Shown one piece after another: positions 8,975 to 16,077 of a DNA stretch of 23,549 nucleotides (positions within the stretch are counted from its first letter, which is position 1; the number at the start of each line of letters is the position of its first letter). Source of the DNA: JAFEBO01 sp044375915 (GTDB lineage Bacteria; Planctomycetota; Phycisphaerae; Phycisphaerales; UBA1924); NCBI GenBank assembly GCA_044375915.1, contig JBILLU010000032.1:1-23549 (forward strand), given 5' to 3'. The notes under the pieces are model-generated. The model did no database searches. It worked only from the letters and a program-made list of their open reading frames with translations, and was not told the DNA's origin. A program made the position numbers and the translations under genes.

Positions 8975-9496
8975 TCAGGACGGCTCCTCGGAAGCTGGTT
9001 CGCCGGTCGCGTCGGAAGGGTCGTCGGTCGATGCGTCGGACGCCGCCGAGGCGGTCTTCTTGGACTTCTTTCCGGCGATGCGTTTGCCTGCGGCGTCGAG
9101 CAACGCGTTGATAAAGCCCGGGGACTTCTCGGTGGAGAACTCCTTGGCGAGTTCGACGGCGGAGTCGATGGCGAGCGCGGCGGACGCGCGGCCGCTGTAG
9201 ATCTCGAAGTGGGCCAGTCGCAGCAACGCGCGATCGACCGCGGCCTGGCGGTAGGCCGGCCATTCAGGCGAGACATTCTTCATCACGTCATCGCAGCGCT
9301 TGCGGTCGGCATAGGCGGCGCGCGCGAGCTCGAATGCTTCGCTCTGCACGCCCTTGGCGATGCGATTGGCGTCGATCGACGGGTCTTCGCTGTTGGCGAC
9401 GGCGGCGACGAGTTCGTCGTCTGTCAGTTCGCCACGGGCGTCGAGCTGGAAGAGGGCGACGAAAGCCAAGCGCCGAACCATGCGGGGATCGCTCAT
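8975..9496 (-). CDS. nusB: Transcription antitermination factor NusB
   Basis: This 173-aa protein matches the NusB all-helical RNA-binding fold: RRLAFVALFQLDARGELTDD at the N-terminus, ALLRLAHFEIYSG, and the signature KEFSTEKSPGFINALLDA. NusB binds boxA RNA with NusE (S10) to allow rRNA antitermination. It is longer than E. coli NusB (139 aa). The surplus is a C-terminal tail, first basic (GKRIAGKKSKKTAS) and then acidic/Ser-rich (SDASTDDPSDATGEPASEEP). Its ATG overlaps the ribH stop by 4 nt (ATGA) and its stop is 1 nt from ftsY. The ribH-nusB pairing is widespread in bacteria. Confidence 0.95.
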   Translation of the reverse strand: MSDPRMVRRLAFVALFQLDARGELTDDELVAAVANSEDPSIDANRIAKGVQSEAFELARAAYADRKRCDDVMKNVSPEWPAYRQAAVDRALLRLAHFEIYSGRASAALAIDSAVELAKEFSTEKSPGFINALLDAAGKRIAGKKSKKTASAASDASTDDPSDATGEPASEEPS

Positions 9497-10059
9497 CGGC
9501 GGCCTCCGCGTTTGGCCTTTGCGGGCTTGGACTTCTTCGAAGTGCCGCGGCCCTTGGCCTTGTCGGCAACAGTGCGGCTGATGCGCGAGTCGCCTCCCGC
9601 GGCGGCGGCGCGGACGGCAGCGACAGTGTCGAGCAGCGCGCCCATGGCTTCGTCGCCCTTGTTTCCGTGGTCGCCGCCGGCGCGGGCCTCGGCCTGCTTG
9701 GCGTTCTCGACGGTCAGGACACCGAACGCGATGGGGACGCCGGTCACGATCATGGCGGCCTGGATGGCTTGAGCGACGGCGTCTGCGATGACGCGGTCGT
9801 GGATGGTCTCGCCGCGGATGAGGCAGCCGAGGGCAACCACGCCGTCAAAGTGGCCGGAGTCGGCCGCAGCGTGGGCGATGACGGGCAGTTCGAACGCGCC
9901 GGGGGCTTCGAGGACGGTGGGCGTGCGGCCGGTGCGGCGGACGCAGGCCTCGATCGCGCCCAGACACAGGCGGTCGGTCACCGAGGCGTTGTAGCGACTG
10001 ACAACAACCGCGACACGGGGCTGGCCCGCCCGCTTAGACACTCGTTTCGATAGTGGCAT
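9493..10059 (-). CDS. ribH: 6,7-dimethyl-8-ribityllumazine synthase
   Basis: This 188-aa protein catalyses the penultimate step of riboflavin synthesis. Motifs: VAVVVSRYNASVTDRLCLGA, LEAPGAFELPVIAHAA (substrate loop), VALGCLIRGETIHDRVIADA (catalytic His in ETIHD), GVPIAFGVLTVENAKQAEAR, and a Gly/Asn/Lys stretch leading into EAMGALLDTVAAV. The lumazine-synthase core ends at about residue 158. The last 30 residues are an added basic tail (ADKAKGRGTSKKSKPAKAKR) not needed for the fold. It heads the operon with nusB and ftsY. A TACGAT box ends 6 nt before the ATG and there is no Shine-Dalgarno, so the operon mRNA may be leaderless. Confidence 0.95.
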   Translation of the reverse strand: MPLSKRVSKRAGQPRVAVVVSRYNASVTDRLCLGAIEACVRRTGRTPTVLEAPGAFELPVIAHAAADSGHFDGVVALGCLIRGETIHDRVIADAVAQAIQAAMIVTGVPIAFGVLTVENAKQAEARAGGDHGNKGDEAMGALLDTVAAVRAAAAGGDSRISRTVADKAKGRGTSKKSKPAKAKRGGRR

Positions 10060-10065
10060 CGGGCG

Positions 10066-10071
10066 ATCGTA
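10066..10071 (-). promoter_or_regulatory. TACGAT -10 box of the ribH operon
   Basis: On the minus strand TACGAT is followed by CGCCCG and the ribH ATG. No ribosome site is present. The box overlaps, on the opposite strand, the ribosome site of the leader ORF at 10081. Confidence 0.5.
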
Positions 10072-10080
10072 GGAGTTCAG

Positions 10081-10122
10081 ATGGACGTCGCGAAGGGAGG
10101 AGCGACAACAATTGGTGCATGA
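10081..10122 (+). CDS. 13-codon leader ORF coupled to the TPR-GNAT gene
   Basis: ATG 10081 is preceded by TAGGAG with a 5-nt spacer, the best ribosome site in this intergenic region. It encodes MDVAKGGATTIGA and its TGA overlaps the next ATG as ATGA. The downstream gene has no ribosome site of its own, so translation probably passes from this mini-cistron by termination-reinitiation. The peptide shows no amino-acid run suggesting attenuation. It could also be a chance frame or the remnant of an old start lost by frameshift. Confidence 0.4.
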   Translation: MDVAKGGATTIGA

Positions 10123-11315
10123 CCCAGCCCGCGAAGCGGCTTATCGACGCATGGACGCTGGAGCAGGCTCAGGCCGCCGCGGCGGCGAATGTGCCGGAGA
10201 GCACGGCAGTCGTTGAGGCGGCGCTGGCGGCGAACGCTGGCCGCGTGGATGAGGCGGCGAGCGCACTGCGGCTGTCGATGCCTCGCTGCGAGGACATCCG
10301 GCTGCTGTTCCTGGGGTTTCAGTTCTTCTTCCGCACCGCAGACCACGCGACGGCAGAGACGCTGACGCAGCGACGGCTCGAGATCGCGGAGCGAGCGGGA
10401 GAGACCGAGCATGTGGCGCGAGCCTGTACGAACCTGGGATTGATTCATCTCACGACCGGGCGACTGGATTCGGCGCAGACTCTGTGCACTCGCGCGCTAG
10501 AAATCGATGAGAGGCTGGGGAACCAACAAGGCGTCGCCCGCGACCTGGGGAACTTGGCGAACGTGTTCGAGGCGAGAAAGGAGTTCGACACGGCCGAGCG
10601 GCTGAACCATCGATCGCTGGCGATCGCGCGGGAGATCGGCGATGATGGGATGGCCGCAGGCAAGCTGGCAAACCTGGGGGATATCGCGGCGGCGACGGGG
10701 CGGCCGGAGTTGGCGCGACGTTTGTGGTCCGAGGCGGCGACGCTTTTCGAGCTCGCGGGCGACCGTGCCACAGCGGCGACGCTTCGGTCAGGGAATCGAA
10801 TGCTCGCTCCGCTTGCGCCGATGTCCCATCGCGCCTCTGATGAGATTTCCCTTCGTCACACTCGCCACGCGGACTTGCCCCTGCTCTTCAGTCTTGAAGT
10901 GGACCGTGCGGCGAACGATCTCGCTGGAACGAAGCCGCGGGACTGGCAGAGCTTTCAACTGCGATGGAACACGATCCTTGCGGATCACGACGGGACCGTC
11001 ACCGAAGTTGTTCCGAGGGTGATCGAAGCCGCGGGCGACGTCGTCGGGTCCGTGAATATCTCCCCGAACGAGGGCCGCGACTCCCTTGGGTACTGGATCG
11101 CCCGCGAGCACTGGGGCCGCGGCATCGCGACGCGGGCGGTGGCTCTCATGCTCGAAGAGTTCGCACGCCGCCCGCTCTACGCCACCACCGCCGCCCACAA
11201 CCTGCCGTCGCTCCGTGTGCTCCAGAAGAATGGTTTCGAGGTCATCGATCGTGTGCACACGCCGCCAACTTCGCGAACGGTGGAACGTGAGACTGTCACG
11301 CTTGTGCTCCGATGA
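10119..11315 (+). CDS. TPR-repeat / GNAT N-acetyltransferase fusion protein
   Basis: This 398-aa two-domain protein has helical tetratricopeptide repeats at residues 60-222, each copy about 40 aa and of the Nephrocystin/Rapsyn-like type (ARACTNLGLIHLTTGRLDSA, ARDLGNLANVFEARKEFDTA, AGKLANLGDIAAATGRPELA). Residues 243-398 form a RimJ/RimL-type acetyltransferase: ISLRHTRHADLPLLFSLEVD, DVVGSVNISPNEGRDSLGYW, the acetyl-CoA motif REHWGRGIATRAVALMLEEF, and ATTAAHNLPSLRVLQKNGFE. The TPR part could select a protein substrate for acetylation. The start ATG overlaps the stop of a 13-codon leader ORF. The gene is divergent from ribH and 258 nt upstream of the Ser/Thr kinase. Substrate unknown. Confidence 0.8.
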   Translation: MTQPAKRLIDAWTLEQAQAAAAANVPESTAVVEAALAANAGRVDEAASALRLSMPRCEDIRLLFLGFQFFFRTADHATAETLTQRRLEIAERAGETEHVARACTNLGLIHLTTGRLDSAQTLCTRALEIDERLGNQQGVARDLGNLANVFEARKEFDTAERLNHRSLAIAREIGDDGMAAGKLANLGDIAAATGRPELARRLWSEAATLFELAGDRATAATLRSGNRMLAPLAPMSHRASDEISLRHTRHADLPLLFSLEVDRAANDLAGTKPRDWQSFQLRWNTILADHDGTVTEVVPRVIEAAGDVVGSVNISPNEGRDSLGYWIAREHWGRGIATRAVALMLEEFARRPLYATTAAHNLPSLRVLQKNGFEVIDRVHTPPTSRTVERETVTLVLR

Positions 11316-11558
11316 AACCACGACAGGCTCTCGGCGATGGCGGGATCGTCCCGCTCGGCTTGCGTCTTGGAGCACATTGTGTCATGCCGCGAACCAGTTC
11401 GCCGCCGGACGACGCCCCTGGACGATGAAGTCGAGGTGTCCGTAACAGTGGTATCGCAGCGTGAAACACGTTCGCTTCTCGAGCGAAGGCGTTCATCCGT
11501 CCGGTTGAAAGCTCCGATCGACGGCGCGAACTCGAAGTGATCCGGCACCCGGATTCGA

Positions 11559-11564
11559 TACACT
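11559..11564 (+). promoter_or_regulatory. TACACT -10 box of the Ser/Thr kinase gene
   Basis: CGATACACT ends 9 nt before the kinase ATG, which has no ribosome site. The decayed kinase copy at 14674 keeps the same CGATACACT at the same 9-nt distance (14656-14664). That shows the box was part of the ancestral unit and supports a near-leaderless start. Confidence 0.55.
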
Positions 11565-11573
11565 CCATGCTCC

Positions 11574-13574
11574 ATGCCACCCGCCGCCATCGGCCCATTC
11601 AAGATCGAACACGAACTCGGCCATGGCGGCATGGGCGAGGTCTTCCTCGCCACCGACACGCGGCTGGACCGCCGGGTCGCCATCAAGGCCCTGCCCGCGC
11701 ATCTTGCTCAAGACGCCGACCGACTCGCACGATTCCAGCGCGAGGCGAAGGTCCTTGCCTCGCTCAACCATCCCGGAATCGGCGCGATCTACGGGCTAGA
11801 GGAAGCCAACGGTCACCAGTACCTGATTCTCGAGTTCATTGAGGGAGAGACGCTCGCGGCCCGACTCGCGGCAGGACTGATCCCTGTGGACGAGGCGCTC
11901 GGCCTTGCCAAGCAGATCGCCGAAGCGCTCGAGGCCGCACACGAGAAGGGAGTCATTCACCGCGACCTCAAGCCAAGCAACGTGATGGTCACGCCCGATG
12001 GCGTGGTGAAGGTGCTCGACTTCGGTCTGGCACGTTCCGCCGACGGGACGCCTTCTTCGACCCATTCACCCGCTCTGGCAGATTCGCCGACGGTGACCTC
12101 GCCCGCGCGGCCGCACCACTCGCCCACCATCCCCGGCGCGATCATGGGGACAGCAGGCTACATGTCACCTGAGCAGGCCCGGGGCAAGCCGGTGGACAAG
12201 CGCTCCGACATTTTCTCGTTCGGCTGCGTGCTCTTTGAGATGCTGACCGGCGCGATGCCCTTCCGCGGCGAAACTGTGGCCGACTCCATCGGCGCAACGC
12301 TGCACAAGGACACCGACTTCGCGCTCATCCCCGCTGGCACGCCTCCTCGCGTGCGCGAACTGCTGATCAACTGCCTCGCCAAGGATCGACGCAACCGCCT
12401 GCACGACATCGGTGATGCGAGGCTCGAGCTTGAGAGGGCTCTCGCAGGGCAAGAGTGGGTGTCATTTTCTGCGGCTCCGGCTGTCTCGGGCCCGCGGCGC
12501 CCCGCGTTGGCGGCGGCGCTCGCAGTTCTGTTGCTCGGCTTCGGCGGCGTGATCGGTGCAATACTCTCGCGCCCGGAGGCTGTCCCGCCTTCGCCGCCTA
12601 TCCACGTCTCTTTGGCCACGCCGCCAAAGCCAGATATGACCGGGCTCAGCGGCATCGCGCCCGATGGGCGGTTTGTCGTCTATCGGTGCTGGCCGGAACT
12701 CGACCCGGAAAGCGCCAAGCCGGGGGGCGTGTTGATGATCCGGCGCCTGGATCGGGACGAGACCAAGACCGTTCCCGGCACCGAGGGTGTTCTGGAAGCC
12801 GCGCTGTCGGCCGATGGGCGCTGGATCGCCTTTCTCGCCGCCAAGGATCGGGCCCGCAGCCGCATCAGCCTGAAGAAGATCGCTCTCGAAAACGGGCAGC
12901 CCGCCGGCGCGCCCGAGACGCTTTTCGATCTGTCCTCCAGCGACGATTCGTACATGTGCTGGTCGTCGGACCGCGAGATCGTGCTCGCCCAGTCGTGGAA
13001 ACAGACGATTCTGTCAGTCCCCGCGTCGGGCGGCGAGCCCCGCGTGATCGTGAAAGGGGAGAACGTCCCGGGCATCGATAGCTGGGGTGATGTTCGCCCG
13101 CTCGTGCCCGGCAAGTCAATCCTTGCGACGCGCTGGGCGCTCGTGGGGCAGACAATCAAGGAGCGGACGGAGATTGTCGATCTCGCAAGCGGTGCACGGA
13201 CGCCCCTGCTTGAGAATGCGGGGGTTGCGCAGTATCTCCCGTCGGGTCACATCGTCGCACGCCGCAACCTCAACAGCCTCGTTGCCGCCCGATTCGATCT
13301 GGCGACGAATCGAATCGTCGGCGAACCGGTGACCATTTGGAACGGTGATCTCCGCAACAGCTTTTTCGTTTCTCCAACCGGCATCCTCGCCAAGATGACT
13401 CAGGCTGGAGACAACACCGGCCGCACCCTTGCTTGGATCGACGAGAAGGGCAAGCCCGAGCCGATCGCGGCGCCGCCTCGCGCGTATGCGTGGCTCGCGG
13501 TTTCGCCGGGCTCTCGTCGCGTTGCGACGAACCTCCAACCTGCCGATGGCACCGACCTTGGGTCGGATCTGTGA
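11574..13574 (+). CDS. Ser/Thr protein kinase with a periplasmic PD40 propeller, cut short by an in-frame TGA
   Basis: The 666-aa reading frame holds a Pkn2-type kinase domain (residues 7-295): P-loop LGHGGMGEV with Lys38 in VAIK, Glu57, HRDLKPSNV (catalytic loop, 129-137), DFG at 149-151, GTAGYMSPEQ at 192-201, and SDIFSFGCVLFEMLTG. All catalytic residues are present. A transmembrane helix lies at 311-331 (ALAAALAVLLLGFGGVIGAI). Then come WD40/TolB-like repeats (GIAPDGRFVVYRC, ALSADGRWIAFLA, WSSDREIVLAQSW). The frame ends at TGA 13572-13574 in the middle of a propeller blade, and the same frame then continues open to 14354. The context DL-stop-VFD corresponds to the usual DLWVFD of these propellers, so TGA replaces a probable Trp. 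The kinase and membrane helix would be made; the propeller would be incomplete. Confidence 0.88.
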   Translation: MPPAAIGPFKIEHELGHGGMGEVFLATDTRLDRRVAIKALPAHLAQDADRLARFQREAKVLASLNHPGIGAIYGLEEANGHQYLILEFIEGETLAARLAAGLIPVDEALGLAKQIAEALEAAHEKGVIHRDLKPSNVMVTPDGVVKVLDFGLARSADGTPSSTHSPALADSPTVTSPARPHHSPTIPGAIMGTAGYMSPEQARGKPVDKRSDIFSFGCVLFEMLTGAMPFRGETVADSIGATLHKDTDFALIPAGTPPRVRELLINCLAKDRRNRLHDIGDARLELERALAGQEWVSFSAAPAVSGPRRPALAAALAVLLLGFGGVIGAILSRPEAVPPSPPIHVSLATPPKPDMTGLSGIAPDGRFVVYRCWPELDPESAKPGGVLMIRRLDRDETKTVPGTEGVLEAALSADGRWIAFLAAKDRARSRISLKKIALENGQPAGAPETLFDLSSSDDSYMCWSSDREIVLAQSWKQTILSVPASGGEPRVIVKGENVPGIDSWGDVRPLVPGKSILATRWALVGQTIKERTEIVDLASGARTPLLENAGVAQYLPSGHIVARRNLNSLVAARFDLATNRIVGEPVTIWNGDLRNSFFVSPTGILAKMTQAGDNTGRTLAWIDEKGKPEPIAAPPRAYAWLAVSPGSRRVATNLQPADGTDLGSDL

Positions 13575-14354
13575 GTCTTTGACACCGACCGAAGCACCCT
13601 GAGTCGTCTTCCAACCCCGGGCCCTGCGTGGCGATATGTGTGGAGCAACGACGGGCAGCGGCTCGCGTACAACAGCGTTTCCAACGAGGAGTTTGCGATC
13701 TGGGAACGCAGAGCGGACGGCGCTGGCGAGGCCGAGAAGCTCCTCGCCGGGCCGACGACACACCTGCTCTTTCCGGTGGCATGGTCGCCCGATGGGAAGA
13801 CGCTGGCGGTGCTCAAGGTCGACCTCACCAAGAGCACGACCGACGTATTGATGCTCGAGAAGGATGCGACGTCCGGCACCTGGACCGCCACGCCGTACCT
13901 GAACGGCAATGCGAACGAAGGCCCTCTCGCGTTCTCGGCCGACGGCAAGTGGGTGCGCTACGTCTCGACCGAAACCGGCCGGGAAGAGTTGTACGTCCAG
14001 CGTTTCACCGGGGCCAAGTCAGGCCAGCAGGACGCGAGATCCGGACGCGTCCAGGTCTCGACCGCGGGCACTCAGTCTGCCGGCTGGTCGAGCCCCGACG
14101 GCAAGGAGATCCGATACTTCGACAGCAACAGCCGCCTGATGAGTGTCCAGGTTCAGACGGAGCCAACGCTTTCCGTCTCGCTGCCCAAGCCTCTCATGAA
14201 CCTCAAGGACCTCAAAGCGATGATGATGTGCGACTTCAGCCCCGACGGACGTCTGCTGGCGATCATGAAGTCGGAGGATGAGAGCAAGAACCGCATTGAC
14301 CTCGTCGTGAACTTCCTCGACGAGATGCGTGCCAAGGTCGATGCGCCGAAGTGA
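13575..14354 (+). pseudogene. C-terminal propeller half of the kinase, downstream of the nonsense codon
   Basis: This is the direct in-frame continuation of the kinase: VFDTDRSTLSRLPTPGPAWR, then blades YVWSNDGQRLAYNSVSNEEF, VAWSPDGKTLAVLKVDLTK, LAFSADGKWVRYVSTETGRE, GWSSPDGKEIRYFDSNSRLM and CDFSPDGRLLAIM, ending at TGA 14354. The full product would be about 926 residues, a normal size for this kinase family. No other disruption is present and codon use stays gene-like, so the damage is recent, is a sequencing error, or is bypassed by readthrough. A GTG at 13638 could start a separate 238-aa product, but no ribosome site precedes it and it would be a fragment of a propeller with no signal peptide. 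Confidence 0.8.
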
Positions 14355-14367
14355 CGCCGCGGCCAGA

Positions 14368-14401
14368 CCCACACGCCCCCCTCCCCCACCACACACGCCC
14401 C
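14368..14401 (-). other. G-quadruplex-capable tract (minus strand)
   Basis: On the minus strand four G runs (4, 5, 6 and 3 Gs) are separated by loops of 10, 1 and 5 nt. The tract begins 14 nt after the kinase stop. It fits the usual G3+N1-12 pattern. Function, if any, unknown. Confidence 0.35.
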
Positions 14402-14655
14402 ACACGCCACGAACGCCGCAGCATTCGGCCCATGGGTGAAGTTTCAGCAGCACGGATGGTGTTGGGGCTCGACGACACTCGCGGACAACCGGGATCTGCA
14501 AGAGCAGTAACCCCGAGCGATGCGAGCGTTGGCGTACTTCGAAGAGCGAAGAAGCGACAATGTGACGTCCAGCGTTGCAGAGCGTCAGAGACACCGCGTG
14601 CGGGTTCTAACTTCGCGCGGGATCCGAGGCTGGTCCGCGGCCGACGCGACAAATC

Positions 14656-14903
14656 CGATACACTCTGCGCCGCATGCGTCCCGCCGCATCGACCCATTCA
14701 CGATCGAACGTGGACTCGGCTGGCGCGGCAATTCGGAGGTGCCTGTCGCGCGAGACACACGCCGGGATCGAATCGTGGCGATCAGGGCTTTGCCGGCACA
14801 CCCAGCGCAAGGGCGTGACCGACGAGGCCGCCACAAGCGGAAAGGCAAGTTCCTCGCGTTTCTCCGCCATCCGGAGATCGATGCAATCGACGGGCTGGTA
14901 GGT
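14656..14903 (+). pseudogene. Decayed copy of the kinase promoter and N-lobe
   Basis: This segment repeats the start of the kinase gene 3.1 kb upstream. CGATACACT and an ATG 9 nt later are conserved. One base is missing right after the start (CCGCCGCATCG against CCGCCGCCATCG), which shifts the frame. From 14688 the translation follows the kinase N-lobe: IDPFTIERGLGWRGNSEV against IGPFKIEHELGHGGMGEV, then VAIRALPAHPAQ against VAIKALPAHLAQ, then FLAFLRHPEIDAIDGL against VLASLNHPGIGAIYGL. By hand I count 41 identities in 72 positions. The P-loop glycines and the catalytic Lys are lost, and similarity stops after the glycine-leucine at 14897. It is a dead fragment. The next gene starts 8 nt after its end. 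Confidence 0.8.
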
Positions 14904-14910
14904 TCGATTT

Positions 14911-15909
14911 ATGAAGCAAACGCTCCTCCATTTGATCGCGTTCCTCTTCTTCCTTCAACTCGCGGCGTGCGCCTCGGTTGGTGACCCGCTGCCCTCCTGG
15001 AAGGATGGCCCGGCGCGTGCAGCAATCGTTTCGTTCGTCGAAGCCGCCGACCGGCCCGGCTCGCCTGGCTACATCCCCGAAGCACACCGCATCGCCGTCT
15101 TTGACAACGACGGAACCCTGTGGGCTGAGCAGCCGGCGTACTTCCAGCTCTTCTTCGTCATCGATCGCATCAAGGCGATGGCCCCGCAGCACCCGGAATG
15201 GAAAGACAAAGAGCCTTTCAGGTCCATCCTCCTGGGCGACCTGAAGACCGCCCTCTCGGGTGGCGAGCACGCCATCCTCGAGCTCGTCGCCGCGACACAT
15301 GCGGGCATGACCACCGACGAGTTCGAGGACGAAGTCCGAAACTGGATCGCGACGGCACGACATCCCACGAGCGGACGTCCGTTTACGCAGATGGTTTACC
15401 AGCCAATGGTCGAGTTGCTTGCCTTTATGCGGGCCAACGGTTTCAAAACCTACATCGTCTCCGGCGGCGGCATCGAGTTCATGCGTCCGTGGACGGAGGC
15501 AACCTACGGCGTGCCGCCAGAACAGGTCATCGGTTCGAGCCTGAAGACCACGTTTGAGATCCGCGATGGCGAGCCTGTGCTGGTCAAGCAGCCCGAAGTG
15601 GGGAGCATCGACGACAAGCAAGGCAAGCCAGTGAACATCAATCTCCACATCGGTCGCCGCCCCGTCGCCGCATTTGGCAACTCCGATGGCGACCTTCCGA
15701 TGCTGCAGTGGACGGCGGGCGGAAGCGGCCCGAACCTGTGCGTGCTCGTCCATCACACCGACGCGGCACGCGAATGGGCATACGACCGCACATCGCATAT
15801 CGGAAAGCTCGACAAGGCTCTGGACGAGGCGGGCAAACGCGGATGGACGATCGTCAGCATGAAGGATGACTGGTCGACGGTCTTCCCCTCCGGGGCGACA
15901 GTGCGTTGA
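14911..15909 (+). CDS. HAD-family phosphatase lipoprotein
   Basis: This 332-aa protein has a lipoprotein signal (MKQTLLHLIAFLFFLQLAAC, lipobox LAAC with Cys20), so it should be lipid-anchored. HAD motifs: VFDNDGTLW (nucleophile Asp65, acid/base Asp67), YIVSGGGIEFM (motif II, Ser184), and FGNSDGDLPML (motif IV, Asp259 and Asp261). A helical cap lies between motifs I and II. It belongs to the phosphoserine-phosphatase-like branch (HAD, PF12710 type), several of which are exported acid phosphatases; the substrate cannot be told. The start lies immediately after the kinase relic. Upstream bases give only a weak GTAGG ribosome site, so its promoter may lie inside the relic. The gene is intact and ends 12 nt before a stem-loop repeat. 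Confidence 0.85.
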   Translation: MKQTLLHLIAFLFFLQLAACASVGDPLPSWKDGPARAAIVSFVEAADRPGSPGYIPEAHRIAVFDNDGTLWAEQPAYFQLFFVIDRIKAMAPQHPEWKDKEPFRSILLGDLKTALSGGEHAILELVAATHAGMTTDEFEDEVRNWIATARHPTSGRPFTQMVYQPMVELLAFMRANGFKTYIVSGGGIEFMRPWTEATYGVPPEQVIGSSLKTTFEIRDGEPVLVKQPEVGSIDDKQGKPVNINLHIGRRPVAAFGNSDGDLPMLQWTAGGSGPNLCVLVHHTDAAREWAYDRTSHIGKLDKALDEAGKRGWTIVSMKDDWSTVFPSGATVR

Positions 15910-15920
15910 GTCGCGAGATC

Positions 15921-15978
15921 CACCGCGTCTTGCGACCGGAAGGGTTCTTCGAATCGGGAATTTCGGAGCGGTGTGACG
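15921..15978 (+). repeat. Stem-loop repeat, copy A (after the HAD gene)
   Basis: The core is GTCTTGCGACC followed by GGTTCTTCGAAT. Both words recur in copy C: GTCTTGCGACC exactly, and TTCTTCGAAT. Outer arms CACCGC (15921-15926) and GCGGTG (15968-15973) pair. The right part, GGAGC then GGTGTGACGA, is shared with copy D. It may act as the HAD terminator. It resembles a tRNA T-arm by eye but no cloverleaf surrounds it. Confidence 0.5.
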
Positions 15979-16077
15979 ATGTCGCGCGACGTGTACGGAG
16001 CGCGACGGCCGTTCGGTGCGTGGCTACGGCACCAGCGGCGCATCCGCGTTGCCGATCGCGTAGGACCGGACGAGAGT

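Noticed and set aside
13572..13574. TGA read as Trp (altered genetic code) or selenocysteine
   Set aside because: TGA is the real stop of the sigma-factor, nusB and ribH genes here and TGG encodes Trp throughout, so the code is standard. Homologous propellers have Trp rather than Cys at this place, and I saw no SECIS-like stem directly downstream.
15921..15960. tRNA gene suggested by GGGTTCTTCGAATC
   Set aside because: It resembles a T-arm, but no acceptor, D or anticodon stems surround it, and related copies in the window lack them too.
15973..16077. Small gene with RRPFGAWLRHQRRI, vaguely like a YozE/SAM-like domain
   Set aside because: Similarity is limited to a few residues, the rest of the frame runs antisense into the hydrolase gene, and no ribosome site or box fits.
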